This document shows positions 26,066-36,800 of a stretch of 64,000 nt of DNA, one piece after another. This stretch comes from Arthrobacter oryzae (lineage in GTDB: Bacteria > Actinomycetota > Actinomycetes > Actinomycetales > Micrococcaceae). Under the pieces are notes generated by a model. The model was not told the DNA's origin. It worked only from the letters and a program-made list of their open reading frames with translations, and did no database searches. Every line of letters begins with the position of its first letter. The first letter of the stretch is position 1. The position numbers and the translations under genes were made by a program. The stretch is taken from the NCBI RefSeq assembly GCF_030812315.1, contig NZ_JAUSSM010000004.1, positions 62,001-126,000 on the forward strand, read 5' to 3'.

Positions 26066-27334
26066 GTGATCGAATCATCTAAGGAAATCGGAATCCATGT
26101 CTCCGGAGGCGCAGCTGTCGTCGCAGGAGACCCCGATCTGATCGGAGCCCTCCTCGCCCGCTTGGACGTAGACGTAACGCAGATACAGTCGGCCGGCAGG
26201 GGAACTCTAGACCTAGTCGCTCAAGCCTCCGGGCTCGGGGCGGTCTTGACCTCGATGGACGGAAGCTGGGTGCAACTCACACCCGAGTCGCATCAACGTC
26301 TCCTTGAGTTAGCGGAATTCAATCTTCCTCAGGGCGACGTGTTCAGCGGGGTGCTCCGCGGAGCGAAGGGTCAAATCGATTCTTTTGCGCAGTTCACATC
26401 CGGCGGAATGAACCCGCTTATGATGTCCAACCTGGCGACACTGACCGCGACAATGGCACTTCGCAGCGCTGTCGCGCAGCTTGAGGAGCTGGCACAGGCC
26501 ATGGACGTGAAACTGGATCGCCTCCTTGACGACAATAGGGCCCGGGCCCTAGGCGATGTTCAGGGCCTCGCTCAGGTACTCCTTCGCGCATTCGAGTTGT
26601 ACGAGGAGACCGGCAAGATCACTGACACTGCGTGGTCTCAAGTCGCAGGCCATGCCACGGCACTTGCACAGGCCAGTTCGCACGCCTTGGCACAGATCGA
26701 GCTTCTGACACGATCCCTGGATGTTCGTTCCCTTGCTGAGAAGGCCACCGCGGCTGAGGCAATTGCCAGCAAAGAACTGCGTTCATGGCTTGTTATTCTG
26801 GCCGCGTGCCAAGCGAACCAGCAGCGCCTCGAAACGCTTGAGCTGGTTCATTTGCGTCAACGTGATCCAGAAGCTGTCGAGGCACATGCCACGTCAATCC
26901 AAGGATCCGTTGCCAGACGAGAGGAAGCAGCGGCAAGCCGCTTGCAGTCGTTGCAGGATGCGTTGACGTCCGCGGCCAACATCAGCGATTTTAATCGTGT
27001 TCGAAGCCCCCAGAAGAGTCGTTCACTTCTGGACTCCGCTGAAACCGCTGTCCGCCTCATCGGCCTGTTCGCACAAATATACGGGTTGGAAGGGCTGCTT
27101 GAAGGAAAGGTGGAACGCGAGACCTGGCGCAAATCGCTCTCCGATTTCGCCAAGACATCAACAACGGCCGTTTCGTCCGTCGCCAAGGCAGTCCCCGTTG
27201 GGATCGCAAAGGTGGGCGGTGATGCGGTGATCCGTGCAGCGAGCCAAATCGAATCGAAGCGATCGCCGAGGGAAACTACGCCCGAACTTTCTGAGAAAAA
27301 GTCGGAAGAGAGCACTGCAGAGAGTTCCCTCTGA
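26066..27334 (+). CDS. hypothetical helical protein
   Basis: A 422-residue protein starting with GTG. The first part (about 1-110) is mixed alpha/beta, with a segment SGGMNPLMMSNLATLTATMALRSAVAQLEEL that starts a long helical region (to about residue 310) that could form coiled coils. A later hydrophobic segment (RLIGLFAQIYGLEGLL, about 335-350) may contact a membrane. The C-terminus is Ser/Glu/Lys-rich. The shape recalls bacterial proteins with long helical bundles. No function is assigned. It may be an accessory or stress gene. Confidence 0.6.
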   Translation: MIESSKEIGIHVSGGAAVVAGDPDLIGALLARLDVDVTQIQSAGRGTLDLVAQASGLGAVLTSMDGSWVQLTPESHQRLLELAEFNLPQGDVFSGVLRGAKGQIDSFAQFTSGGMNPLMMSNLATLTATMALRSAVAQLEELAQAMDVKLDRLLDDNRARALGDVQGLAQVLLRAFELYEETGKITDTAWSQVAGHATALAQASSHALAQIELLTRSLDVRSLAEKATAAEAIASKELRSWLVILAACQANQQRLETLELVHLRQRDPEAVEAHATSIQGSVARREEAAASRLQSLQDALTSAANISDFNRVRSPQKSRSLLDSAETAVRLIGLFAQIYGLEGLLEGKVERETWRKSLSDFAKTSTTAVSSVAKAVPVGIAKVGGDAVIRAASQIESKRSPRETTPELSEKKSEESTAESSL

Positions 27335-27402
27335 GGCGGGCTCGTCCTACTTTGGCCTGAATGCAGGCATTTGCGGTTGGACGGCATTGTAAGAGCTACA
27401 TA

Positions 27403-27454
27403 CGGACCGGGCCGTCGGACTGAAGCGGGCCCTCACTCAAAGCGGCCCGGTCCG
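27403..27454. terminator. bidirectional 12-bp stem hairpin
   Basis: CGGACCGGGCCG (27403-27414) pairs perfectly with CGGCCCGGTCCG (27443-27454). The loop of 28 bases holds GGGCCC. It lies between two convergent genes and could stop both. Confidence 0.7.
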
Positions 27455-27471
27455 TGGCGAAGCCGCTACAT

Positions 27472-28209
27472 CTAAGGAACCCCGGCTGCCAATTCCGCCG
27501 CGGCCAAGGCCTGAGAAAACCTGTCCACCGCGAGCTTGTATTCCACCGGATTACCCGTGGTTCTCTCGTGGTCGGCTGCGCGCATGGCCCGGACCATGGC
27601 CGCGGTTGTCGGGAGGGAAGTGTCGGACATCGCGGGGTAATCGAACTGCAACTGCGGATCAACCTCGTAGGTGAGCCACCGCCGCTTCAGCAGTGCGTGA
27701 CGGTCAACGGTTCTCCCGTGTTCCTTCACATCCGCCAGGGAAAGCTGCGCCAGCGGCGCGGCGTCCATGCCTGTGGCCAAGGACACCGTCCTGACTGCCT
27801 CACGCTGGCGGCCAAGAGCTTCTTCAGTCCCCAGCGCCAAAGGGGTGACACCCTTCTGAACGAACTCGACGTTGAACTGGTAGGCACGGATCTCCGCCGG
27901 CGTCATGAAGTCCAGATCCCCGGGAGATTTCCTCGCCAGCTCTCTGAAACCGTATGGGCTCGCCACGCTGCTCCGAGGGACCGGGTAGAAGTACTTTCCG
28001 CCGACAAACCCGCCAACGGATGCAACCCAGAACAGCCAGTCAGGAGAATCCACGGACACTGCCCCAAAGGCTGCACCCAGCGTGCACGCTATATGGCCAC
28101 GTGTCAGGAGGATCTTCGTGCGGCCAAGCCGGTAAACACGGCGGGGACGATCCAGTTGCTTCTCGTGGAATGCCTTGAGCCTGACAGTCCAATCACTGGC
28201 GTTGCTCAC
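27472..28209 (-). CDS. hypothetical membrane protein
   Basis: A 245-residue protein starting with GTG, which overlaps the stop of a 37-codon ORF upstream. Two close hydrophobic segments lie at about residues 38-72 (ACTLGAAFGAVSV and WLFWVASVGGFVGG), as in small actinobacterial conjugation or secretion proteins of the TcpE type. The cytoplasmic remainder has no motif I know. The link to conjugation is only a resemblance of layout. Confidence 0.55.
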   Translation of the reverse strand: MSNASDWTVRLKAFHEKQLDRPRRVYRLGRTKILLTRGHIACTLGAAFGAVSVDSPDWLFWVASVGGFVGGKYFYPVPRSSVASPYGFRELARKSPGDLDFMTPAEIRAYQFNVEFVQKGVTPLALGTEEALGRQREAVRTVSLATGMDAAPLAQLSLADVKEHGRTVDRHALLKRRWLTYEVDPQLQFDYPAMSDTSLPTTAAMVRAMRAADHERTTGNPVEYKLAVDRFSQALAAAELAAGVP

Positions 28210-28319
28210 CAGTCACGCTCCTCAGTCATGATGACGGCGACACTGCCGTCCGTGCGGACGCCGGCGAAATGCTGCTGCTCGGCCTGGCCGCGCACAACCC
28301 GAACACCGGTGTAGGACAT
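28206..28319 (-). CDS. small ORF coupled to the membrane protein
   Basis: A 37-residue frame (MSYTGVRVVRGQ…TEERDW) whose TGA overlaps the GTG of the next gene by 3 bases. The tight overlap and a purine-rich stretch upstream support translation. It is too short for a family call. Confidence 0.4.
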   Translation of the reverse strand: MSYTGVRVVRGQAEQQHFAGVRTDGSVAVIMTEERDW

Positions 28320-28356
28320 GAGCGGTCCCGCTCCCCTCACCAAAGATACCTTTCGG

Positions 28357-28484
28357 CGGGGCGGACTCGTCTCCCCTGGGGTTTAGTGACGGACGACAGC
28401 GTCGCGGCGGGTCACGTGCAGACGTTTCGTGACGCCGGGGTTGAGGTGGCAGAGACCGCCGTCGGCGCTCACGTCCGGCAGTAA
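28357..28484 (+). pseudogene. C-terminal remnant of a DeoR-type repressor
   Basis: The translation RLPWGLVTDDSVAAGHVQTF and RDAGVEVAETA up to the stop at 28482-28484 matches the end of the intact DeoR protein (ALPWTLVTDDGADAGQVRKF, RDAGVQVEVAS). Nothing before it belongs to the family. It is a fragment of a related gene. Confidence 0.7.
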
Positions 28485-28650
28485 GCTCAACCGCTCCTCA
28501 CGGCACCGCAGATCTATGAGTCCTCTCCGGAACAGCACGTGAAGCGCTCGGCTCGCATGTGATGGCCAGGTCGTTGGCCGTCACGGACTGCACTGGCCTA
28601 TCGCGTGGCAGCCGGTCACCCGTGAGTGTTTGATGTCTGACTTGAACGAT

Positions 28651-29268
28651 CTATTGCGACGTGTCGTCCGGAAAGGTGACCTCATATCCGAGCGAACCAA
28701 ACAGGCCTGTCAGTGTGGCCCTAGTATTCTTGGCAGCTCTGTCCTTCAGCTCGGACTGCTCCGCAGCCGTGGCCATTTGGGTTTCAGCGAGCTGATAGAG
28801 CTTCGCCTGCTGCGGCGCCTCGAATACATCCACAATGCGGTCGGCCAGGCCACGTTCTTGGCTGTATTCACGGGATTGGTCATGGTCGATATTGGGCTTG
28901 TCGAGTTGCGGCTCGGGAAGCCGCAACTCTACCGCCTTGCCGTCCGGGGACAGCGTCAGGTCCTGCTCGGTCAAGCCTGTGAGATCGACAAATGCATTTA
29001 CGGTGCCAACCGCGACAAACAGCGTCCGCCGTCCAGCGATGAAATCGGGAATACCCCCAACATTTTCTTCGTCTTCGATAACCAGCTCAAAGGTGCCGAC
29101 CACGGAGTGGAGCTGGCTCATGTCCTTGACCGACTTCAGAAGAACGGTCTGGCTACTGCTGGCCTGGCTAAAGGGGTTATACCCCATCATGTTGGTTGCG
29201 ACGAGCGCAACCAACGCCACGACCACCACTATCCAAGCGACGCGCCCTAAGAATTTTGGTGCGGACAT
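28651..29268 (-). CDS. DUF4230 domain protein
   Basis: A 205-residue protein. One membrane segment at about residues 9-27 (AWIVVVVALVALVATNMM) is followed by an outside domain. The segment LLKSVKDMSQLHSVVGTFEL and the later VGTVNAFVDLTGL are typical of DUF4230. RBS AAAAGGGG precedes the start. Function of the family is unknown; it is probably a cell-surface protein. Confidence 0.75.
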   Translation of the reverse strand: MSAPKFLGRVAWIVVVVALVALVATNMMGYNPFSQASSSQTVLLKSVKDMSQLHSVVGTFELVIEDEENVGGIPDFIAGRRTLFVAVGTVNAFVDLTGLTEQDLTLSPDGKAVELRLPEPQLDKPNIDHDQSREYSQERGLADRIVDVFEAPQQAKLYQLAETQMATAAEQSELKDRAAKNTRATLTGLFGSLGYEVTFPDDTSQ

Positions 29269-29566
29269 CGGACCCCTTTTGCCTTGAAACGGCTTGGGTT
29301 CCGTTCCTGTCAGTTTGCGTGTCCGGCGGGTGCCGGTGTGCTAATTCAGCTCTAGTGTAGCGGGAGCGCTCGACTCGGCTGGCGCATCCGCACACCGAGT
29401 TCGCAGCCCTTTCTCCAGCTTCGGGTGGACATCGAACCTCCCGCGCCCGCAACAGAGTGTCAGATTCACGTGACCCGATCTCGAACCTCGGAGATGACTG
29501 CTTTCTCGAGCGAGTTGACGGTACCATCCACAGCGGCCACCCGATTGGCCACGCCGAGGATATCGC

Positions 29567-30002
29567 CTAACTAACGTTGCTCGGCGTCCATCCGAGCCCC
29601 GCCGCGAGCAACGTCGTGTAGCGATTCAACAACATCGCGAGAGGAATGCCTACGAGGGGGATACCAATCTTGATGACGTTGATTTGCAAGAGGTACCTTC
29701 CCACGACCGGAAGCCCTTCCCGCAGCCAAGACCCTCTGGAATAGAAACGCTTGATTACAGGCAGCATGATGGCCGGGACAGCCGTGACCACGCCCTCACT
29801 CACGCACAAATGCCCCGCTCTTGATCGTGAAAGCCACCCGAATGAGCTTCCACATGTCATCGGCGTCCGATGGGTCGAGTGGCATCCGGTACAGGACCGG
29901 TACGTCGCAGGCGAGGCGTAGCTGCAGCCGGGTAATGAACACGACGTCCAGCATGACAGTGGCGACGACGGGCGGGACAGTGGCCGGGCTTGCACCGGTC
30001 AT
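29567..30002 (-). pseudogene. frameshifted membrane-associated protein, possibly EcsC-like
   Basis: Two frames join near 29800. The first gives MTGASPATVPPVVATVMLDV, then RLQLRLACDVPVLYRMPLDP; the second gives EGVVTAVPAIMLPVIKRFYS, then VGRYLLQINVIKIGIPLVGI, PLAMLLNRY. Both are protein-like and complement each other, so one gene has been broken by a single base. The hydrophobic layout is reminiscent of EcsC proteins, but I am not sure. The N-terminus may be missing. Confidence 0.5.
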
Positions 30003-30009
30003 GCACGAA

Positions 30010-30807
30010 TCAGATTGAAGGATCGGAGCGGATGGTCCCTCGCAGGTTCGCCGGGACGATGGGCACATGGAGGCTCAATAGCTTCCACCCAACTCCGAGC
30101 TGCGTTCGCTCGACCTCATTTGCGATGAAGCGGAGCCTGAGACCGCTCTTATGGAGATCTTCGAGTTTGCGGACTTCGTCCGCGTCGTATTTCTTGCCGT
30201 GCCGGGGACAGCCGGCGTCATCTTCGATATCCCCCGAAGGGGACAACAGCAATCGAATAAGCCGAATGGCTACTTCTCGTTGATCTATCTGCATCTCTGC
30301 GGCAATCCCGGGTATGTCGCGTCCCCACTCATAGTGATCCAGAAGCTGCACCTGCTCACTCCGAGTCCATCGGCGCTCAGTTCCGGCATATGGGTCGAGG
30401 AGTCTGGCGTCAGAGTTATTGGTCGAGGTTCTCGTCACGATAGCCGGGGCGCTCGGGCTTGTTGGACCTTCCGAGGAACGCGGCGGCACTAAAGGTTCCG
30501 GCTTGTCCAACGGCCGCTGAGGCGCGAGAAAGTCGACGGCCTTAGGAGCCTCGACGCTTGTTGACCGTGCCGTCGGCACAGTCCTTGGCGTCGATACTGG
30601 GCGGGGCGTGGCTGGCGAGGGCTGCGCTCTTCCCAGCCGTTGGACATCCTCTGGGGCGGCTCGTTGAGCCGTAGATACCTTCTGCTCTCGCCCGCGACCA
30701 AAGAGCCAACCGGCCAAACATGCCAAGGCAACGGCTAGCAGAGGTTGCTGAAAGGCAATACTGAACGCAATCCAGGCAATTACAACGCCGGACACCCGCC
30801 AGCCCAT
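30010..30807 (-). CDS. membrane-anchored protein with two HTH-like segments
   Basis: A 265-residue protein. Two short membrane segments form the N-terminus (VVIAWIAFSIAF, LLAVALACLAGWLFG). A Pro/Ser/Thr-rich linker (about 45-140) follows. The C-terminal part holds two helix-turn-helix-like units: RWTRSEQVQLLDHYEWGRD, IPGIAAEMQI, and KYDADEVRKLEDLHKSG, LRLRFIANEV. It lies 49 bases after the giant helicase on the same strand, so it is a possible third member of that module. The function is unknown. Confidence 0.6.
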   Translation of the reverse strand: MGWRVSGVVIAWIAFSIAFQQPLLAVALACLAGWLFGRGREQKVSTAQRAAPEDVQRLGRAQPSPATPRPVSTPRTVPTARSTSVEAPKAVDFLAPQRPLDKPEPLVPPRSSEGPTSPSAPAIVTRTSTNNSDARLLDPYAGTERRWTRSEQVQLLDHYEWGRDIPGIAAEMQIDQREVAIRLIRLLLSPSGDIEDDAGCPRHGKKYDADEVRKLEDLHKSGLRLRFIANEVERTQLGVGWKLLSLHVPIVPANLRGTIRSDPSI

Positions 30808-30856
30808 CGTCTTCTACTTTCGTCCACGGTGAGAAAGCCAGTGCGGCTTCCTTGAG

Positions 30857-33800
30857 CTACCCGGCAAGGTGCACCAGCTCACCACGTAATTCCAGACGGT
30901 CTGTGTCCACACCGTACTGAAGGCCTTCGTTCAGCCGCGCGGTGACGCCAGCCGTCAACCGTTTACCTCCGAAGACCCGAATAGTGTCCCTATGCAGCTC
31001 GTCCACTGCGATGCCGCCGGACAGCCGGACAATTTCAACCATGGCGTTGCGGATCTCCACGACGCTGACATATTCGGGCTTGCGCACCACGTCGGGCCCG
31101 TTGGGCCGGAACTCTTCCCACGCAGCTCTGTCGATTGTCGCGTCCCAGACGAAACCGTCCGCGTCCCGCTGATGCGCGTTCCGGTCGAGCAGTCGAAGTA
31201 CCGAGTTCATCCGCTGCGCATTCACCTTGTTGAGATTGAAGGCGGCGCAGGTGAGCTTTGCGAGACGATCAACATGGACTGGCCCTTCGGCCTCGACAAT
31301 GGACTCCATGGCCTCCCGAACGGCAGCAACCGCTCTACGGGACTGCAGGTTGTCCAACACGTCGATCGTTCCGAAGTTTTCGATCGCCCAGGGCTTGTAG
31401 CCTGCTCTAGAAACTTCCGCAGCCACATCATCCTGCTGCCGGAGCCCCTGTGCCGCCTTCAGAAGCAGTCCTTCGCTAACCGGCCTGTAGTCGACGGCGG
31501 ACCGTTCAGAATTCGACGGAACCGGGACGACCGGAGCCTCTTCAGTCGAACGTACGTCGTCCCCACCAGCCTCAGACCCGAATGCGTTGCTAGTCGAGCT
31601 GTCGGCTGCCTTAGTAAAGGCCGCCTCCAGCTTGTCCAGCACGGCCTCCCGGTCGCTGATCCACGCTGGCAACCACACCCGCTCAACAGCGGGCCAGCGC
31701 ATCATCCGTGTCAGTACATCGCCGGGAAGCCCGTCGCGGTCTCCGGCCGTTCGCCGCGCCGCCCAGGCAGGGCTGTCCAGCAGAACTGCCATGAACTGGC
31801 GGCCAGGCGCGTCCTGTGTCGCAACACTGATATCCACTTTGAAATCCGACAATCCAACGTCGGTGGCCACCACAAAGCCACGGTCCCTCAGTGCGTCCGC
31901 GATCTCTTCCCGGTGCAGGTCCACCGCAGGGCTCCGGCGTCCGTCATAAGGCAAGGCTCCCGTCCCCTGCTCGGCCAGATCAAGATAGGAACGCAGGTGC
32001 TTGATACCAACGGAACTCGTCTCCTCGGCCCGCAGCTCTGAAGGGCTGAAACTGGAGAACACAATGACCTGCCGGCGTGCACGTGTCACGGCCACGTTGA
32101 GTCGGCGCTCTCCCCCGGCACGGTTCAGCGGTCCGAAGTTCAGCGGAAGGTAGCCCTTGTCGTTCTTGCTGAAGCCCGTCGAGAAGAGGATGACGTCGCG
32201 CTCGTCGCCTTGGACATTTTCCAGGTTTTTGACGAACAGTCCCTCGGGATCTTCATCGAGAGCTTTGATAATCCCTGCGTCGTCCGTGTCGCGGAGCAGG
32301 CCCTCAATCAACGCCCGCTGCTGCAGGTTGAACGTGACTACGCCAACCGACGGCGATTCGCTAGCACCGTTGAAATGCTTCCGCACTTCCTCCACAACGG
32401 CGGCCGCCTCCACAGGGTTAGTCCGAAGCACTTTGGAGGGACCTGAGCGATGGAACTGGCCGTTGACCCGCACGAAGTTCACGCCGTGACCATGGAGCCC
32501 CGGGTTGGGAGCCCCATGCGACGGGCCAGGGAACGAGGAGAGCTTGCTGTCGTAGTACTGCTGATTACTGAACGCGATCAGGGATTCATCCTGGCTGCGA
32601 TAGTGCCAGGAGAGCCACTGCCGCGGGACCCTGGCCTCGACGCATTCGGAGAGAATCGATTCCATATCTTCGACGGCGGTAATCCCGCTCTCCACATCAT
32701 CCAAGGAATCGCTGGACGATTCCGCAAACGACGTAGGCGGCATCTGCTTGCTGTCGCCAACCACTACCACTGACGCGCCGCGCCCCATGGCACCGACGGC
32801 ATCTGCCACACGGATCTGGGAGGCCTCGTCGAAGACCACGATGTCGAAGAGATCCGATCGCGCCGGGAAGAACCGCGCCACCGAATCAGGGCTGACGAGC
32901 GTGCAAGGCATGATCTGTGTGATCAGGTCCGCATAGCCTTCCATCAGCTTGCGGACGGTGAGACCACCGCGCTGTCTGGTCAGCTGGCGCTGCAGCTCCC
33001 CCATGCGGCCGGACGTCGAGGACGAGGAGACGCGTCGGGAATTTACGACGCCGGCTGCCAGGTTGCGCTTCAGGAGGTCACGTACCAGCGTGGCTCGCGT
33101 CGTGAAACGGTCGATAGTGCGTTCGTGGGAACTCGCGTCGAAATCCTGCAGTCCGGTTGCCAGCTTCCGTTCTTCAAGTGAGCTCTCGGCGAGTCCGCGC
33201 TCAAAGGCCGTTGCCGCGTCGTCGGCTTCGAGTTCGCCATTGAGGATCGACGTGCGGACGTCAGGGAGGCCGACGGAGCTCAGCGGTTCCACGTGGCGCA
33301 GCAGCTCAAGCCACCGGTCCAGGCTGCGGGATCCTGTGGCGTCGAGGGCACGTGCACCACGAGTACTCGCCCAGACTTCCAGGAATGGAGTGGCTCCTGT
33401 CCACCGCTCCAGCTCCGTAGCGTCCACAGCCGGAATTTCGGTGAGCGCATCCCACGAAGCGGCCAGCTCGTACAGCCACGCGATCACGTTTTCATGGACC
33501 GGTCGGCCGCTTTCGAGGAACGCACGCAGTAGGGTCTGAAACGGAGCCTCGTTGCCAAAGCTAGGCTGGACCGCCTGCGCCGCCCACCGCAACCAGCCGA
33601 GCCTGCGGTTGAGCGCCTCCTTGGCAGACTCAGTCAGAGGGTTCCAGCCCTCCGGGACAGCCACCCCGGGGATGCCCTGTGCCTCGGTTTGGAGACCCCG
33701 GATCTGATGCTGCGTGTTTGCGAGATTCTGCAGCAGCGGTACCAGCTCCTTGGGCCGGATCTCGGCACCCGGGTGCATGACGGCGTCGAGCTCTGCGGCC

Positions 33801-36800
33801 ACCGCAAGCAGCCTTTTCTTGCGCCCGAAGAAGCCGCTGGCCGCGGCCTGATCGGCGCGTCCGAGAATCTCCGGCAGAGGCAGATCCATGGCTTCCGGCC
33901 GGACTTTGTCTAAACCGGGATGATTCACAGCGGCGAACGCTGCCACCAAGTTTTCAAGGTGCTGCGCCCCGGCTGACCACTGACCGGACCTAACGTCGTC
34001 CAGTGTCCCAACCGGGACACTGCGGTCTTCAAGGAGGGGAGCAAGGACGCGAAGCTCCGAGGAGGACGTCGCCGACGCCGCAACTGAAAGCAAGTCATCA
34101 ACTGAACGGACGGCGTCGAGCGCTGCATCGATGCGAAGGCCTGCATCCGTAATCCGAAGGGCGTCAACCCCACCCAATGCAGTCGCAACGAAGCGCCACG
34201 GGTGGTTCTTGGCAGGACGGGCCCGGTCGGTGAATTCGGGCAGCTCACGGAGCAGCGCACGCACCGGCTCGAGGACGGTGCCATTGGCCGTGGACGTGAA
34301 CTGCGTAGTCAGCGGGAGCACTGGGTCGCTGGGTTCGAAAGTCAGGGCTTTGGTGCGGGCGCTGTAGAGCGACAGTTGGGCGCCGTTCTCCTCGTGGAGG
34401 TGGCCGGCGTAGCGGACGAGTCCCCTGCGTGCAGCCGCCAGGTCCGTGGAGGCAGTGTCCAGCCGCTGCTGATCAGAACTGAGGCTGAGTTCCAGCGCAT
34501 GCTTGATCTGGGCACGGACCATGGCCGGTTTGCTTCCCTTGTCGTGCAGGTCAAGGGAGAAGGGCCCCATGCCCACCTCTTCGAGACGCTTCTGGACGAC
34601 ATCAAGTGCTGCCCGTTTTTCAGCAACGAAGAGGACTCGTTTGCCTTCGACGATGGCTCGCGTCAGCAGGTTGGTGATGGTCTGGGACTTGCCTGTTCCT
34701 GGAGGTCCCTCCAGCACAAACGTCTGGCCCGCGACGGCGGAGGCGACGGCCTGCAGCTGGGATGAGTCCGCGGGGATCGGGCATGTCGCGGCAAGGGCGT
34801 CGAGGTCAGGCTCCTCAGCTGCTTTCAAGGGATCCTGAAAGAGCTCGGTAGGGCTGCTGATGAGGTGGTGAACGAGACGGTTTTTCCCGAACTGCTCCCA
34901 GCTCTCGTCCAGGTCTTTCCAGAGCCGGAACTTTGCGAACTGCAGCATGGACAGATCAGCTGTGTTCTCCACCCGGAAAGCGAGGCCCTTGGCGGAGACG
35001 GCTTCCCTGACGGCATGGAAGGCGGCGTCGAGGTCAATACCGGAACCGTCTTCTGCCGGTTCGGACAGCCCGGGAATCTTGAGCCCGTGCGCTTGGGACA
35101 GCTTCTCCAGCAGGCAGTAATTCGGCGTTGACTGACCCGTCTCGTCAAGGGTAACCCGATAGAGGCCCTGCCTGCCGGCGGAGGTCAGGTTTACGGGTAC
35201 CAGCACCAGCGGCGAGCGCAGTGTGCGGCCATCGAGTTCCCAGAGGAGGCTGCCGAGGGCCAGGTAAAGGTTGTTGGCACCGGTCTCCTCCAGCTGGGTT
35301 TTGGCTTTGTACGCCAGGCCACGCATTTTGGAGTTGTAAGCGTCCTCGGATACCTCGGCGAAGACTGCCTTCTTTGAACTCAGCAGGCCAATCAGCTCGT
35401 CCTGAGGAAGGTCCCTGCCGAAGCGGATACCCCGTTCTTGGTGGATGGCGCTCAACTGGTTCGACGGAAGCAGGCTGATGGGGGTGCCGTTGTTCACGAG
35501 ATCTTCAAACGAGCCGATCCACGTACTGGGAACAGCCAGCGGGAAGCGGGCCGTGTCCGTGAAGTTGATCAGCCGGTTGCGGAGGCTGAGATCCAGGAGC
35601 GCATTCTTCCATTGGGTAATCCGCGGAGGGATGCTCGTCGTAGAGCTGCCGGCCGCCGCTCCTCGTCCATGTTTTTCGGGCGCTATGGGCGCTAGTTTCG
35701 CTTCCGGCACGTAGTTGGTAACTACAGGTGACCCGGACTCGTTGGTGGTCCGCGCGGGTAGAGGGTAGATGCCGTCCAATCGCGCACGCCGGACGTCGGT
35801 GACGGCTTGGATTTTCTCATGACCCGTTTCGATGTACTCGGCTTCAAGGCTGCTCCGCAGCAGTGCCGGCGTGATCGGGTGGCTGCCGCTGAGCATCGTG
35901 GTCTCGACCAAGCCAATGAAGCCGCGCTGGACGAGGCTCACGAGTTCAAGGACGTCCTCTGATGCTGCCGTCGGCAACGTCATGTCTTCGCGCCAGTATC
36001 CGAGGAAGGCGTGACCGTCCACGACCCATAGGACCGGAGCGATTCCGCAGAACTCCAGCGCTGCCGCCATCACCACGGTGGTGTCGAGACAGGTGCCTAA
36101 ACGGCCTTCAAGAACTTGGGCCGGTGTGCGCACCTGCTGGCCTTGCAAGCCCCAGCTGGCGGGCGGCATGCTGTATCGGATGTCGCGGTTGCTGGCTGCC
36201 TTGGCCAAAGCGAAGACGATCTCGTCCACGCGCTCTGGGCCTTCTGTGTAGCCGTCCAGGCTGCTCCTGCCGGTGGTTCCTAGGACGTCGGCCGCTTCGG
36301 AGACAAGTTGAGCTATCGCCGGGTGATGTGGCTGGACGAAGGCTGCCAAGAATTCATAGGAGACGAGTCCTTTGCCTGTGATCCAGAGCTGGGCAGGGAG
36401 GAGTTGCAGGCTCGCTTCGGCCTTGCCGATACCGGCGGCTTCCGCACCGGCGGCCGCGGACTCGATCGTCACCAGTACGCGCCCTGGCCGTTTCTCGTTG
36501 AGCTCGTACATGGTCGTTGCGGACACGTGCACGTCGACGTCGTCTAGGACCATGGCCTGGCCTGCCGCAAGATCGACATATTGCTGGAAGTCTTCTGAAA
36601 TCTTTCCCGCGCTGGAATGGACCTCCACGCGGACGACGGCGCCGCGGATCTCAACACCCGGGTTGGTGATCTTGATCTGCCGCACGAACTTGAAGCCGTT
36701 GTGCACCATGGCATAGCTCAGTGACTCCGCTGCCGTGATCTCGACGCTCACCGCATGCTGCAGGAGTTTGTGGTTTTCTGCGTCAGGTTGGCCGATAGGC

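Noticed and set aside
27472..28319. Conjugation genes (TcpE-like membrane protein and small partner)
   Set aside because: Only the two-membrane-segment layout fits. No relaxase, TraB/FtsK-like ATPase or other transfer gene lies nearby, so the call was kept as hypothetical.
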